Origin: Cycloclasticus sp.
Lineage (GTDB): Bacteria > Pseudomonadota > Gammaproteobacteria > Methylococcales > Cycloclasticaceae
DNA: 64,000 bases
Assembly: GCA_040743155.1 (NCBI GenBank)
Contig: JBFLJU010000001.1
Coordinates: 2,291,144-2,355,143, forward strand
Reading direction: 5' to 3'
Every line of letters begins with the position of its first letter. Positions within the stretch are counted from its first letter, which is position 1. Made by a program: the position numbers and the translations under genes. The notes below the pieces were generated by a model, which saw only the letters and a list, made by a program, of their open reading frames with translations, had not been told where the DNA came from and ran no database searches. This document shows, piece after piece, positions 34,633 through 43,666 of the stretch.

Positions 34633-35157
34633 TTACAAATAAACATTTAAGCTTTTGTTTTTAAAGATATTCTGATCCAGAATAATCTTACGCTTAGCCA
34701 ACTTCAACTTGCCATTAACTCGGCGTATTAAATCGGTACGATGACCCAACATCGTATGCTCTTCATCTTCATTTATGTTTCTATGTACGGTGGTTAATGA
34801 ATACACCCGATATTCAACGGGATTATCCGTTAATTCAACTTCGATATTGGTAACAACATGAGCGCTACGTGTTGCCGGATCTTCAGACCAACATGTACCT
34901 GTTTCAGTACGAATAATACGCTTAACCAAACACTCCATATCATCGTTGTAATACGCGGTGTCATAAATAGAAGGTTCTTTTTCATTTTTACGGTAACGTT
35001 GATAACGATAAGGCATCCAGTAATGGATATCTTCGGTCAACATCTCCAGCCATTCTCTGAATTCTTCATTATCGTGATGTCGCGCTTCACGGTATAAAAA
35101 CTGCTGAACCTCGTTAACGAGCTCTAATGAGGCTGTCTGTGTGTTTGCATTTGTCAT
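34633..35157 (-). CDS. Aromatic ring-hydroxylating dioxygenase beta subunit
   Basis: 174 residues, naphthalene/biphenyl-type beta: LVNEVQQFLYREARHHDNEEFREWLEML, HYWMPYRYQRYR, RSAHVVTNIEVEL and the closing KRKIILDQNIFKNKSLNVYL. GGAGGC upstream of the ATG gives a strong ribosome binding site. Its alpha partner ends 10 bp before it. A terminator follows. Confidence 0.88.
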   Translation of the reverse strand: MTNANTQTASLELVNEVQQFLYREARHHDNEEFREWLEMLTEDIHYWMPYRYQRYRKNEKEPSIYDTAYYNDDMECLVKRIIRTETGTCWSEDPATRSAHVVTNIEVELTDNPVEYRVYSLTTVHRNINEDEEHTMLGHRTDLIRRVNGKLKLAKRKIILDQNIFKNKSLNVYL

Positions 35158-35166
35158 CTGAGCCTC

Positions 35167-36486
35167 CTATACGGTCTTTTTGCCAGCGTAACGCGGCGTA
35201 TATCGTGAAGGAACATCATCCCAGCTTTTAGCATTCATCATATCTGCCCAACGCTCATAAAACAGACGCTGGTTGGCATCATTGAATTGCCCCGCATGGA
35301 CAATACCTGGTAGCTCCTCGTGTTCAATTCGACTACTTATTCCACAGCCATAATGCAACTTACCTTTACGCGTCACCACGCCCTTATTTACGATGGTATT
35401 GCCTTCCCAGTTTTCACCGTCGTCCATTTCCAATACGCCAGCCGGGTTAAAGGTTTGCATACAACCAATATTAATCGCTTGTTTAATCTCATCGGGCATA
35501 TTTTTGTTCACGATCGTCCACATACGCATTTCAAATTTATGTGGCCCTCTAGGCAACCAAACACGGAAGGTTTGAATACCCGGTAAAAATGAACAGTTAG
35601 GGAATAGCGATACAGAAGCCAACGAGCCAAATATCTTCGAGCGCATTTCACCTAAGCGCTCAGCCATTTGGGGACGTATTTTTTCATAATATTCCAGCAC
35701 CTTAGGCTGGCCTAAAATAGCGATATCCGCTAAACCATCGGTACCAAATTCCCAACCATGTCCATTGACACTGGCGTGGTAGCTACCCGTTGGGTCTGCT
35801 GGTGGGAAGCCTTCATTATTGTTCATCGCTTTAAAGCCAGAATCATGTGTCCACAAGGCGTGATAGGCATCGCCAACAAAATTCTCAACGCCAAATTTCC
35901 AGTTAGCATTGATATAATTTTTGATACCGCCGCCAATAAATTCCGTGCCGCCTTCGTCTTGATCCAAGATAATGTCTAAATACCAACGGAAGTCACCCAA
36001 AAATTCTTCCAGAGATGGCGCCTCATCGTCAAAGGTCGCAAATATCATGCCTTTATAGTTATCTACGCGGGCCTGCTGTAAGCCCCATTTGCTTTTGTCT
36101 ATATCACCTTCATTATATACGTGCTCATTCGACAGACCTTTTAACTCGCCGTCTGTGCCAAACGCCCAACCGTGGTAGTTGCAGGTGAAGTTACGTGTAT
36201 TGCCATCATCGGCGTAACAAATTTTATTACCTCGATGCGTACAAGAGTTAAGAAATACTTTGACGCTACCATCTCTTTGGCGCGCAACAATCACTCCGTC
36301 TTCACCCATGTAGGTGGTATAAAAATCATTGGCATTCGGCAACATTGAGTCGTGAGCGACAAACTGCCACGCTTTGGCAAAAATTTGTTCTAATTCTTGC
36401 TGATATATTTCCTGTTCCCAAAAAATACGGCGGTCTATCCAGCCTTCTTTGGTATTAACAAATTGCTTACAATCTATATTTTTCAT
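35167..36486 (-). CDS. Aromatic ring-hydroxylating dioxygenase alpha subunit
   Basis: 439 residues. Rieske ligands C82-T-H84-R-G and C102-N-Y-H105-G-W; iron ligands H209, H214 and the C-terminal Asp in EMDDGEN, bridging Asp D206 (VGDAYHALWTH). It belongs to the same broad group as the alphas at 9464 and 19650 but differs in the pocket (AYHALWTHD instead of GYHxGWTHA) and lacks the QLEKPGDF block (here MLPNANDF), so a different substrate is likely. No ferredoxin or reductase is nearby. An SDR gene of BenD type lies upstream on the same strand. Promoter TTGAAA-N17-TATACC at 36579-36607. Confidence 0.92.
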   Translation of the reverse strand: MKNIDCKQFVNTKEGWIDRRIFWEQEIYQQELEQIFAKAWQFVAHDSMLPNANDFYTTYMGEDGVIVARQRDGSVKVFLNSCTHRGNKICYADDGNTRNFTCNYHGWAFGTDGELKGLSNEHVYNEGDIDKSKWGLQQARVDNYKGMIFATFDDEAPSLEEFLGDFRWYLDIILDQDEGGTEFIGGGIKNYINANWKFGVENFVGDAYHALWTHDSGFKAMNNNEGFPPADPTGSYHASVNGHGWEFGTDGLADIAILGQPKVLEYYEKIRPQMAERLGEMRSKIFGSLASVSLFPNCSFLPGIQTFRVWLPRGPHKFEMRMWTIVNKNMPDEIKQAINIGCMQTFNPAGVLEMDDGENWEGNTIVNKGVVTRKGKLHYGCGISSRIEHEELPGIVHAGQFNDANQRLFYERWADMMNAKSWDDVPSRYTPRYAGKKTV

Positions 36487-36578
36487 GATGAGGTTGCTCT
36501 CCTAAATTAAATCAAAGGCTTTCGCCATTTTGCCCCTGCAAACCTTTACGGTTAAGACACACATTATTTTTATACGGG

Positions 36579-36607
36579 GGTATATTCCCATACTCTACTA
36601 CTTTCAA
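36579..36607 (-). promoter_or_regulatory. Putative promoter of the oxygenase at 35167-36486
   Basis: On the minus strand TTGAAA (36607-36602), a 17-bp spacer and TATACC (36584-36579). It lies between the SDR stop and the alpha start and would give the oxygenase a start separate from the SDR. Confidence 0.45.
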
Positions 36608-36629
36608 CAACACAGAAACATTGCTTTAA

Positions 36630-37412
36630 TTACCCGATCCCACCACCCGCAACGTTAATAATCTCACCGGTGATATACGATGATTCGTCCGCCGCTAAAA
36701 AGCAGATCGCCGCCGCTTCTTCTTCTGGCGTACCATATCGTTTCATCGGGGTATCTCGCAATGTTTGCTCAACAACCCCTTCCATACCTTTTTTATCAAC
36801 ATCTGTCAGCGCATCGGTATGTCTGGGTATCGCACGTTCACCTTGGTCGATGCCGCCTGGGTTGACACAATTAACGCGAATACCGTGCTCAGCTAGCTCT
36901 AACGCCATACAAGTCGTGATCGCCTGCACACCGCCTTTAGCGGCGGAGTAGGGTACACGGTTAATTCCCCGCGTTGCAACCGAACCAACATTTACAATGG
37001 CGCCATATTTTTGCTCCATCATAAAAGGTATAACCGCACGGCAACACCACAACGTTGGCCACAAGGAGCGGTTTATTTCTTTTTCTATTTGATCGTCTGG
37101 GTATTCCCAAAAGGGCTTTGCCCAAATCGTGCCGCCTACATTGTGAACCGACACATCTATGCGCCCATATGTATCCATCGTTGCTTGCATTACTTCTTTT
37201 GCGCCCGCGCTCGTTTCAAGGTCTACAATGCAAACACTGGCCGTTCCACCTTGCTCAATAATCTCTTGTTGAACAAGCCGCGCCTGCTCTTTTGCACGGT
37301 CAGCAATCATCACACTGGCGCCTTCTTTCGCAAACCGTAACGCACACGCTTTGCCAATACCTTGCGCCGCACCGGTCACCACCACTACTTTCTTCTCAAA
37401 ACGTCGAGCCAT
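36630..37412 (-). CDS. SDR-family dihydrodiol (carboxylate) dehydrogenase, BenD-like
   Basis: 260 residues. Cofactor loop TGAAQGIG near residue 14, HNVGG in place of NAG, catalytic serine in NVGSVATRG and YSAAK. The WAKPFWEY segment and the C-terminal GEIINVAGGGIG resemble benzoate dihydrodiol (BenD/XylL) dehydrogenases, which oxidise and decarboxylate cis-diols of aromatic acids. It lies upstream of the oxygenase at 35167-36486 on the same strand, 143 bp apart, and probably acts on its product (inference). Divergent from the GST gene. Confidence 0.85.
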   Translation of the reverse strand: MARRFEKKVVVVTGAAQGIGKACALRFAKEGASVMIADRAKEQARLVQQEIIEQGGTASVCIVDLETSAGAKEVMQATMDTYGRIDVSVHNVGGTIWAKPFWEYPDDQIEKEINRSLWPTLWCCRAVIPFMMEQKYGAIVNVGSVATRGINRVPYSAAKGGVQAITTCMALELAEHGIRVNCVNPGGIDQGERAIPRHTDALTDVDKKGMEGVVEQTLRDTPMKRYGTPEEEAAAICFLAADESSYITGEIINVAGGGIG

Positions 37413-37500
37413 CTTTCCTCTCTATATTGTTATTTACAGCAACACTCTAATTACTTATATTAATCAGTTCATATTTAAGCAAAATAATGGGATAAATAAA

Positions 37501-38109
37501 ATGATCGAGATTACTTTATATGGTTTTCCACTAAGCACCTACGTTAGAACAGCCCACATGGCGCTGATTGAAAAAGGGGTAAATTTTGAGCATCTGCAGC
37601 ACGCACCGAATACCGATGAAATGCGTGTCGTCAGCCCAACGGGAAAAGTCCCTGCTTTTACCCACGGTGATTACACCTTGTACGAAACTCTTGCCATTGT
37701 TAATTACATTGATGAAGCCTTTGACGGCCCATCATTGCAACCTGATAACGCTAAACAGCGTGGCGTTATGAACCAATGGATTAGCTATATTAATGCCTAT
37801 ATTTTTCCGACTATCGTTCATGATATTGTTTTATTCAGGTTTGAAATCATGCCAATGGATCAAACAGTTCTAGACGCCGCCATTCCAGCCACAACAGAGC
37901 AACTCGCCTTATTGGAAAAAACCTTAGCTAGCGATGACTATTTAGCCGGTAATACTGCCTCGCTTGCCGATTACTTCTTGTACCCGATCATCGCCTACCT
38001 TGGCATGGTGCCAGAGGGCTCATTACTGGCCGATTATCCAGGCGTAAGCGCGTGGAAAGCTCGTATGGAAGAGAAAGCTAGCGTTAAAGATTCTGCTCCG
38101 GCTCTTTAA
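37501..38109 (+). CDS. Glutathione S-transferase
   Basis: 202 residues from the ATG at 37501 (ribosome-binding GGGA upstream). A longer in-frame start at 37351 would overlap the SDR gene on the other strand and add a chain unlike any GST. Thioredoxin-like N-terminal domain ITLYGFPLSTYVRTAHMALIEKG, the Pro of the cis-loop in GKVPAF, then an all-helical C-terminal domain ending with DYFLYPIIAYL and YPGVSAWKARM. GSTs are common in PAH-degradation loci, where they may conjugate epoxides or remove toxic intermediates. Divergent from the SDR; followed by a terminator. Confidence 0.85.
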   Translation: MIEITLYGFPLSTYVRTAHMALIEKGVNFEHLQHAPNTDEMRVVSPTGKVPAFTHGDYTLYETLAIVNYIDEAFDGPSLQPDNAKQRGVMNQWISYINAYIFPTIVHDIVLFRFEIMPMDQTVLDAAIPATTEQLALLEKTLASDDYLAGNTASLADYFLYPIIAYLGMVPEGSLLADYPGVSAWKARMEEKASVKDSAPAL

Positions 38110-38125
38110 AAAAGAACCTATTTCC

Positions 38126-38159
38126 TGTGTAAAAAGCCGCTTTTGCGGCTTTTTACACA
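38126..38159 (+). terminator. Terminator of the GST gene, right edge of the catabolic block
   Basis: TGTGTAAAAAGCCGC-tttt-GCGGCTTTTTACACA: a 15-bp perfect stem including A and T tracts, active in either direction. It separates the GST gene from the DUF58 gene. Confidence 0.92.
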
Positions 38160-38213
38160 TCGGGGGCCAACAACGCGTGCTACAGTTAAATGACCTAACC
38201 CCTCACACAGCCA

Positions 38214-39173
38214 ATGTCATTAACGCTTTCACAACGACTATCGTTAAAACGCTTTATAAAAGGCGAGGCAGCGCAGCAGCCTGTTATTGAGTTAAATCAC
38301 CGACGCATCTTCATACTCCCTTGCAAGGGTGGCTTTTCCCTAGCCCTAGTCATTTTACTGATGCTAATAGCCTCCATTAACTACAACAACAGCATGGGCT
38401 TTATCTTTACCTTTCTATTAGCTGCTGCCGCACAAGCGTCCACCTTTTACAGTTATAAAAACCTATCGGGTCTCGCTATATCGCTCGCTAAGACACCCGC
38501 TTGTTATGCCGGTTCAATCGGTCACATTAATATCTCAGTAAAAGAACGGGATGAACGCGAACGCTTTGTTATTAAGGCCTCCCATCTCGAGCAACAAACA
38601 ACCTTTAACCTAAAAAAGGAACAGTCTTTACTGATCAGTTTGCCCGTGAAACTTAAAAAACGCGGATGGTATAGACCCGAAACCATTACCCTTTCTACAC
38701 AATTTCCGTTTGGTTTTTTTCAAGCATGGTCTCCCTTATTATTTAACCAAGCTATTTTGGTTTACCCGCAAGCTATCGATGCAGGAATACCTTTAGCGTT
38801 CACGCAACACGACGAGGAAGCAAACGGCACCGCTAGCAATCAAACTGGTGCCGATGACTTTGCCGGACTTAAACCCTATCAACAAGGACAAAATTACAGA
38901 CATATCAATTGGAAAGCACTAGCCGCTGAAAAAGGCTTATACAGTAATGATTTTAGCGCCGAACAATCCGCTAACGTTTGGTTAGACTGGCAGTCTTGCG
39001 ATCAATTAGCCATTGAAGAAAAAATATCCCAATTATCTTTTTGGGTACTAAATTGTGAAGAAAAGGGTGCGGAATATGGTTTGCGCTTGCCCAATATTGA
39101 ACTTCTGCCAAACCATGGCAGCAGCCATCAACACGCCTGCTTAAAAGAATTAGCACTGTACGGGCAGTCATAA
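38214..39173 (+). CDS. DUF58 domain protein (MoxR partner)
   Basis: 319 residues. Two membrane helices near residues 35-75 (FSLALVILLMLIASINYNN, FIFTFLLAAAAQASTF) are followed by a cytoplasmic region with the DUF58 signature YQQGQNYRHINWKALAAE. DUF58 proteins are encoded with MoxR ATPases and transglutaminase-like proteins, probably as a chaperone or peptidoglycan-linked system. Its transglutaminase partner starts 2 bp downstream; its MoxR partner is at 194-1147, about 37 kb away but on the same strand. This suggests that the catabolic block was inserted between moxR and this gene. Confidence 0.88.
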   Translation: MSLTLSQRLSLKRFIKGEAAQQPVIELNHRRIFILPCKGGFSLALVILLMLIASINYNNSMGFIFTFLLAAAAQASTFYSYKNLSGLAISLAKTPACYAGSIGHINISVKERDERERFVIKASHLEQQTTFNLKKEQSLLISLPVKLKKRGWYRPETITLSTQFPFGFFQAWSPLLFNQAILVYPQAIDAGIPLAFTQHDEEANGTASNQTGADDFAGLKPYQQGQNYRHINWKALAAEKGLYSNDFSAEQSANVWLDWQSCDQLAIEEKISQLSFWVLNCEEKGAEYGLRLPNIELLPNHGSSHQHACLKELALYGQS

Positions 39174-39174
39174 G

Positions 39175-41121
39175 GTGCAAGCAATCCCTCTTCAGCCCAC
39201 ACTTATTAAGTTATTAGTCGCCATTGGTGCGTTACTCATTACCCCGCATATTGGCGAATTAAAGCCCTCGTTTATTACCATTGGTTTTGCCTTATTGGCT
39301 TGGCGCTTGTTAACACTACGGTTTCCCAAGGCCCTGCCGAATAAATGGCTACTATTACCCTTAGCCATCGGGCTGGTTTTTTTTGTGTCAAAAACATTCG
39401 GCATGTCGTTAGGGCGCGACGCGAGCAGTAGCTTATTAATTGTATTAATGGGCCTAAAGTTACTTGAAAGCAAATCTGCGCGCGATGCCCAAGCGGTGAT
39501 TTATATGAGCTTTTTTATGCTCATCACCCCATTCTTATTTGATCAACGGATTGAACTGGCTTTCTACGCTTTAGGTGTATTTTTCATGCTGCTGTTTGCC
39601 CTGGTTATTAATACCACTCAAACCAATACCTTAAAAAATATACCGCTATTACGCTTATCAAGCATTGTGTTATTACAATCCATTCCATTAATGCTGGTTT
39701 TTTTCTTACTCTTTCCACGCATGATAGGTCCCTTATGGGCTATGCCGAACAGTAGCTCCGCTGTTAGCGGGATAAGCGACTCGATTAACCCTGGACAGGT
39801 GTCTAATTTAGCTTTATCGGATAAAACAGCTTTTCGTGTTTTATTTAATGGCCCCGCACCGGCGCAAAAAGACCTCTATTGGCGTGGTCCTGTTTTTTGG
39901 GAAACAGACGGGCGGTCTTGGTCCCTCACCCCACCAAGAAAAGCAGCCTTTGAGCAAGCCAGCCCAATACCCAAAAGCCCTAGCGACTATCAATACACCT
40001 TAATGATGGAGCCCCATCAGCAATTCTGGCTATACGCATTAGATGTTCCAATTAATGCGCCGAATAAAGCACGGCTAACTCACGATCACCAATTAATACT
40101 TAAGAAAAAGTTACGCCGTAATATTGCGTTTCAAATGACCTCGTCAACACAGGCCCACCTCAAGCAGCTTTCAAACGACGACCGACAGCGCGCGTTAAAA
40201 TTACCCGATAATCTCGACCCTAGGATTGATAAACTGGTTAAAAATTGGTCACAAAACGCGACAACTAATAGAGATATGATCAATAAAGCCCTAACCTTTT
40301 ATAATCAAGAGTTCTTTTACACGCTTAAACCGCCTTCGTTACACAAAAACCCAGTGGCTGAGTTTCTATTTGAAACCAAACGCGGCTTTTGTGGTCACTT
40401 TGCTACCAGTTTTGCCACGCTCATGCGCGTCGCCAATATTCCTGCTCGTCTAGTCGGCGGTTATCAAGGCGGCGTTTTCAACAAAGTAGGGGGCTTTTAT
40501 AATATTCGCCAAGCAGATGCCCACGTATGGGTTGAAGTTTGGTTGAAAAAAACCGGTTGGACACGCATCGATCCTACCGCTGCTATTTCACCCGACAGAA
40601 TTGAACACTCCATTGACGCGTCTTTGCAACGGGTTAATGGTGACGTTAATTTCCTAATAACACCGCCTGACGGCTTAAGGAAGTGGGCTCAACAACTCAC
40701 GTGGATGATCCATAGCATTGATTATTATTGGCAAAATTCTGTGCTGGCCTATGGCCCAGAAAAACAACTCGATTTCCTTTCCAAGTTTGGCATTATGGAT
40801 TGGGGTGATATGGTGCTTTGGCTAGCAACGCTTAGCGGCTTAATCCTGCTGATATCCATCTGTGCCATGCTGCTATTTAAAAAAGAAACGCTCGACCCGG
40901 TACAAAAAAGCTATTTAGAGCTTTGTATAAAACTGGCTAAAAAAGCGGGGGAGAGGCAAAAGCACGAAACCACTACCGACTACTTTAATCGTGCAATACA
41001 ACATTACCCAGAAAAAGCTGAGACCTTAAAAACCCTTCAACTTCTGTACCTAAAAACTCGCTATGGAGAGGGCTCCGAACAGCATTTTATAAAAAAAGTA
41101 GCTAATTTTAGCTTACGCTAG
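39175..41121 (+). CDS. Transglutaminase-like membrane protein (TgpA-like, DUF3488)
   Basis: 648 residues; GTG start one base after the DUF58 stop. The N-terminal third has five or six membrane helices (DUF3488). A periplasmic transglutaminase core follows, with catalytic Cys in RGFCGHFATSFATLMR, His in DAHVWVEVW and Asp in RIDPTAA. A further membrane helix (WLATLSGLILLISICAMLLF) and a short DUF4129-like tail close the protein. This matches P. aeruginosa TgpA, an essential periplasmic-facing transglutaminase. With DUF58 and MoxR it forms a conserved trio that is split in this genome. Confidence 0.88.
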   Translation: MQAIPLQPTLIKLLVAIGALLITPHIGELKPSFITIGFALLAWRLLTLRFPKALPNKWLLLPLAIGLVFFVSKTFGMSLGRDASSSLLIVLMGLKLLESKSARDAQAVIYMSFFMLITPFLFDQRIELAFYALGVFFMLLFALVINTTQTNTLKNIPLLRLSSIVLLQSIPLMLVFFLLFPRMIGPLWAMPNSSSAVSGISDSINPGQVSNLALSDKTAFRVLFNGPAPAQKDLYWRGPVFWETDGRSWSLTPPRKAAFEQASPIPKSPSDYQYTLMMEPHQQFWLYALDVPINAPNKARLTHDHQLILKKKLRRNIAFQMTSSTQAHLKQLSNDDRQRALKLPDNLDPRIDKLVKNWSQNATTNRDMINKALTFYNQEFFYTLKPPSLHKNPVAEFLFETKRGFCGHFATSFATLMRVANIPARLVGGYQGGVFNKVGGFYNIRQADAHVWVEVWLKKTGWTRIDPTAAISPDRIEHSIDASLQRVNGDVNFLITPPDGLRKWAQQLTWMIHSIDYYWQNSVLAYGPEKQLDFLSKFGIMDWGDMVLWLATLSGLILLISICAMLLFKKETLDPVQKSYLELCIKLAKKAGERQKHETTTDYFNRAIQHYPEKAETLKTLQLLYLKTRYGEGSEQHFIKKVANFSLR

Positions 41122-41158
41122 AACGCACCCTAATCGACCTTAATAACCTTGCCGATCC

Positions 41159-41815
41159 TTATATCCGCAGTAAAATACTGTTTAAGCTACGCCGTGACTT
41201 AGGTAGTTTTGCATTATAGTCCTCTTCTGGGTGGTGGTAGCCAATCGCTAACGCCACATCGCACTGATAGCCAGCTAACTCTTTTTTAAACTCTTCATTA
41301 ACTAAGTCCGTATCAATGCCTTCTAGGGCCGTTGAATCAATTTTAAGACGAGCCAAGGTGTGCAAGGTATTACCAAGCGCAATATAGGTTTGCGCCTTTG
41401 TCCAACGACTCGTATCACCCGTTTTATCGGTATTGAGCTTGGCAAACGCAAAGCTAGTAAACGCAGCTTCACGATTTTCAGGCTTTGTGCGCTTATCCTT
41501 AATGCCTTTATCCACTATTTCGACAAAATCATCGTGCGTGTATTGCGGGTTATGGGCAAAAAGAATAACTTGCGAACTATCAAAAACGTGTGGCTGATTA
41601 AACTGGTATTTATTAGCAAATGTCTTATTCATTCGCTGTTTTGCTTCGTCACTCTCTATGATGACAAACTTCCACGGCTGAGAATTAATCGACGATGGCG
41701 ATAGCCGCATCGCCTCAAAAAGCACGTCAAGATCCTCTTGCGGAACCTTTTTTGTCGTATCGTATTTTTTTGTGGTGTGCCGCCATAAAAGGCTTTCAAT
41801 AATGGGGTGTGTCAT
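41159..41815 (-). CDS. Oxygen-insensitive NAD(P)H nitroreductase (NfsB-like)
   Basis: 218 residues, NfsB length. RHTTKKYD near the N-terminus (FMN phosphate contact), RLSPSSINSQPWKFVIIES, the dimer segment FAKLNTDKTGDTSRWTKAQTYIALGNTLHTLA, and a C-terminal ALAIGYHHPEEDYNAKLPKSRRS identify the nitroreductase family. It reduces nitro-aromatics, quinones or flavins with FMN. It converges on tgpA, with a 37-bp gap. It could contribute to aromatic metabolism or be a general reductase. Confidence 0.88.
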   Translation of the reverse strand: MTHPIIESLLWRHTTKKYDTTKKVPQEDLDVLFEAMRLSPSSINSQPWKFVIIESDEAKQRMNKTFANKYQFNQPHVFDSSQVILFAHNPQYTHDDFVEIVDKGIKDKRTKPENREAAFTSFAFAKLNTDKTGDTSRWTKAQTYIALGNTLHTLARLKIDSTALEGIDTDLVNEEFKKELAGYQCDVALAIGYHHPEEDYNAKLPKSRRSLNSILLRI

Positions 41816-42081
41816 TTCTATTATCTATCGTTGGGTTGAACTTATATTTTCGCCGACCGTACAGCAAATCAGCTGATGAGTGCATATATGATTAAAGCGT
41901 CTTAACCTTTTCTTCTCATTTTTTGATGACTGAAATTTAACGCTATATTTATATTTTCAAATCATAAAGCATTTAAATTAGAAGATGATGATTTTAATCA
42001 CCCACCTACTTATCGACTTCATATAGAATGCCGCGTTAGCTGAATTTTAATGAAATAAAAAATAATTATGGGGATTATAAA

Positions 42082-43464
42082 ATGGACTTAACGTCGCAGA
42101 AAAAAAAGGGGTTTTTTTCTAATTTAACACGCTCTCGCAGTAGCCTTCTTGGCCTTGCTTTACTTACTGCATCATCACTTCCAGCAACGGACGTATACGC
42201 TAGTGGTGTTAACCTTGAGGGTTTAGGCATTCGCGCAATGAGCATGGGTGGCGCATTTGTTGGCTTGGCAGATGATGCCTCAGCAATTTTCTGGAACCCT
42301 GCTGGCTTAAGCCAGTTAAAAGGCTCTGGCTACACTCTTGGTGTTTACTCAATGACCGCTAAAATTGATGCTAAAAATGGCGTTACAAATAACGGACTTG
42401 CCGACCTTGATAACCCATATGATCCTAACAAAGGCGACCTGTTTCCAGGCTTCTATCCATCCGAGCCAGATCATTTTGATGATGATGAAGAGCTCTGGTT
42501 AGGTGCGGCTACCATGCCGTCATTTGTCGCCTTCAAAAATTATGGCCGTTACACATTTGCTGGTGGTCTCTATGGATTAGGCGGAGCATACTCAAGCTAT
42601 AACGATAAAATAACTGACCCTGTTACAGGCGCAGAAATCGAAGCTGACGTGTTTGCCCTTCTTGCGCTGATGACGGTAAACGGCTCCGTAGGCTATCAAG
42701 TCACTGAAAAACTTAGTGTTGGTGTTGGTGTTGACGTTATCCTTAGCCTTTGGCGAGGCGACGTCGATAAGAATTACCGAGCACCGGACCCCGATCTTGA
42801 CTATAACTTCGACATGCAAATACGCAAGTGGGGCTATGGTGTTCAGGGTAACTTTGGCATGCTCTACAAATTTAATGAGCAGTGGAGTGTTGGCGCAACA
42901 TACCGCACCGGTACCGACATTAAGCTAAAAGGTGACACACGTGTGAAACTGAAAGGCGGCACTGCTATCGACCCGTTCAAAACCGATGAAAAAAGCGATG
43001 GGCATACTGATTTTGTATATGGCGCTTCATGGGCTGTAGGCGTTGCTTATAAACCAACAAAAAGGCTTACCTTCACTTACGATTATAAAGAAAACGACTG
43101 GAGCGACTTCAATTGGCCTGGCTCTAATGCAAAATACGATGATCAAGGTCCATTCTTACAAAATGCTGACGGCGATCCAGGCTGGCACCGTGGTCACGGC
43201 TATAGCATTGGTACAGAATATCTACTAAATGACAAAATAACGTTACGAGCTGGCTACACAAATGAGTCGTCAGGCGTACCCTCTGAGTTTGAAAACCCTG
43301 CAACCATTACGCTTGGCGATTTACAAATTGCCAGCGTTGGAATGGGCATACAGTACGAGACTTGGAAGGTGGACGTTTTAGTTGGCACAATGTGGGGCGG
43401 CACGGGGTATAAAGTCGATCACCGTTGTTATGATTTCGGTATCAGCTTTATGCGCATGTTCTAA
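42082..43464 (+). CDS. FadL/TodX-family outer-membrane hydrophobic-compound porin
   Basis: 460 residues. An N-terminal basic stretch and hydrophobic signal end at VYASG. The mature start GVNLEGLGIRAMSMGGAFVGLADDASAIFWNPAGLSQLKG is the diagnostic FadL/Toluene_X plug region with the NPAGL motif. A 14-strand barrel follows, and the protein ends in phenylalanine (FMRMF), as outer-membrane barrels do. FadL proteins take up long-chain fatty acids or, in TodX/TbuX, monoaromatics. The location at the edge of a hydrocarbon catabolic region fits aromatic uptake (inference). GGGGA ribosome binding site; own terminator. Confidence 0.92.
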   Translation: MDLTSQKKKGFFSNLTRSRSSLLGLALLTASSLPATDVYASGVNLEGLGIRAMSMGGAFVGLADDASAIFWNPAGLSQLKGSGYTLGVYSMTAKIDAKNGVTNNGLADLDNPYDPNKGDLFPGFYPSEPDHFDDDEELWLGAATMPSFVAFKNYGRYTFAGGLYGLGGAYSSYNDKITDPVTGAEIEADVFALLALMTVNGSVGYQVTEKLSVGVGVDVILSLWRGDVDKNYRAPDPDLDYNFDMQIRKWGYGVQGNFGMLYKFNEQWSVGATYRTGTDIKLKGDTRVKLKGGTAIDPFKTDEKSDGHTDFVYGASWAVGVAYKPTKRLTFTYDYKENDWSDFNWPGSNAKYDDQGPFLQNADGDPGWHRGHGYSIGTEYLLNDKITLRAGYTNESSGVPSEFENPATITLGDLQIASVGMGIQYETWKVDVLVGTMWGGTGYKVDHRCYDFGISFMRMF

Positions 43465-43476
43465 AGACGTGTTTTA

Positions 43477-43511
43477 GAAAAAAATCCCGCAGGAGTTCCT
43501 GCGGGATTTTT
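43477..43511. terminator. Terminator of fadL-like gene
   Basis: AATCCCGCAGGA-gt-TCCTGCGGGATT with A and T tracts: an 11-12-bp stem starting about 12 bp after the fadL stop. Symmetric enough to work from both sides. Confidence 0.93.
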
Positions 43512-43666
43512 TTTGTCTTGGGTAAACGCTATAAGCACAGCATACAGCTCACCAGCCTACTTTAATTTCTCAGCATCAATAGCTAACCACAGTTATACAA
43601 GCATTCAAGCTCACGCTTATTCCCTCAATGGAATGTTCATTGCTAATAAACGGTATTCAATCAGTT

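Noticed and set aside
37351-37500. Extended N-terminus of the GST
   Set aside because: It overlaps the divergent SDR gene and its promoter region and has no GST similarity; the ATG at 37501 fits the family start.
42936-42945. CACACGTGTG palindrome in the fadL-like gene as a parS site
   Set aside because: Lacks the TTTCAC/GTGAAA arms of the two good sites.
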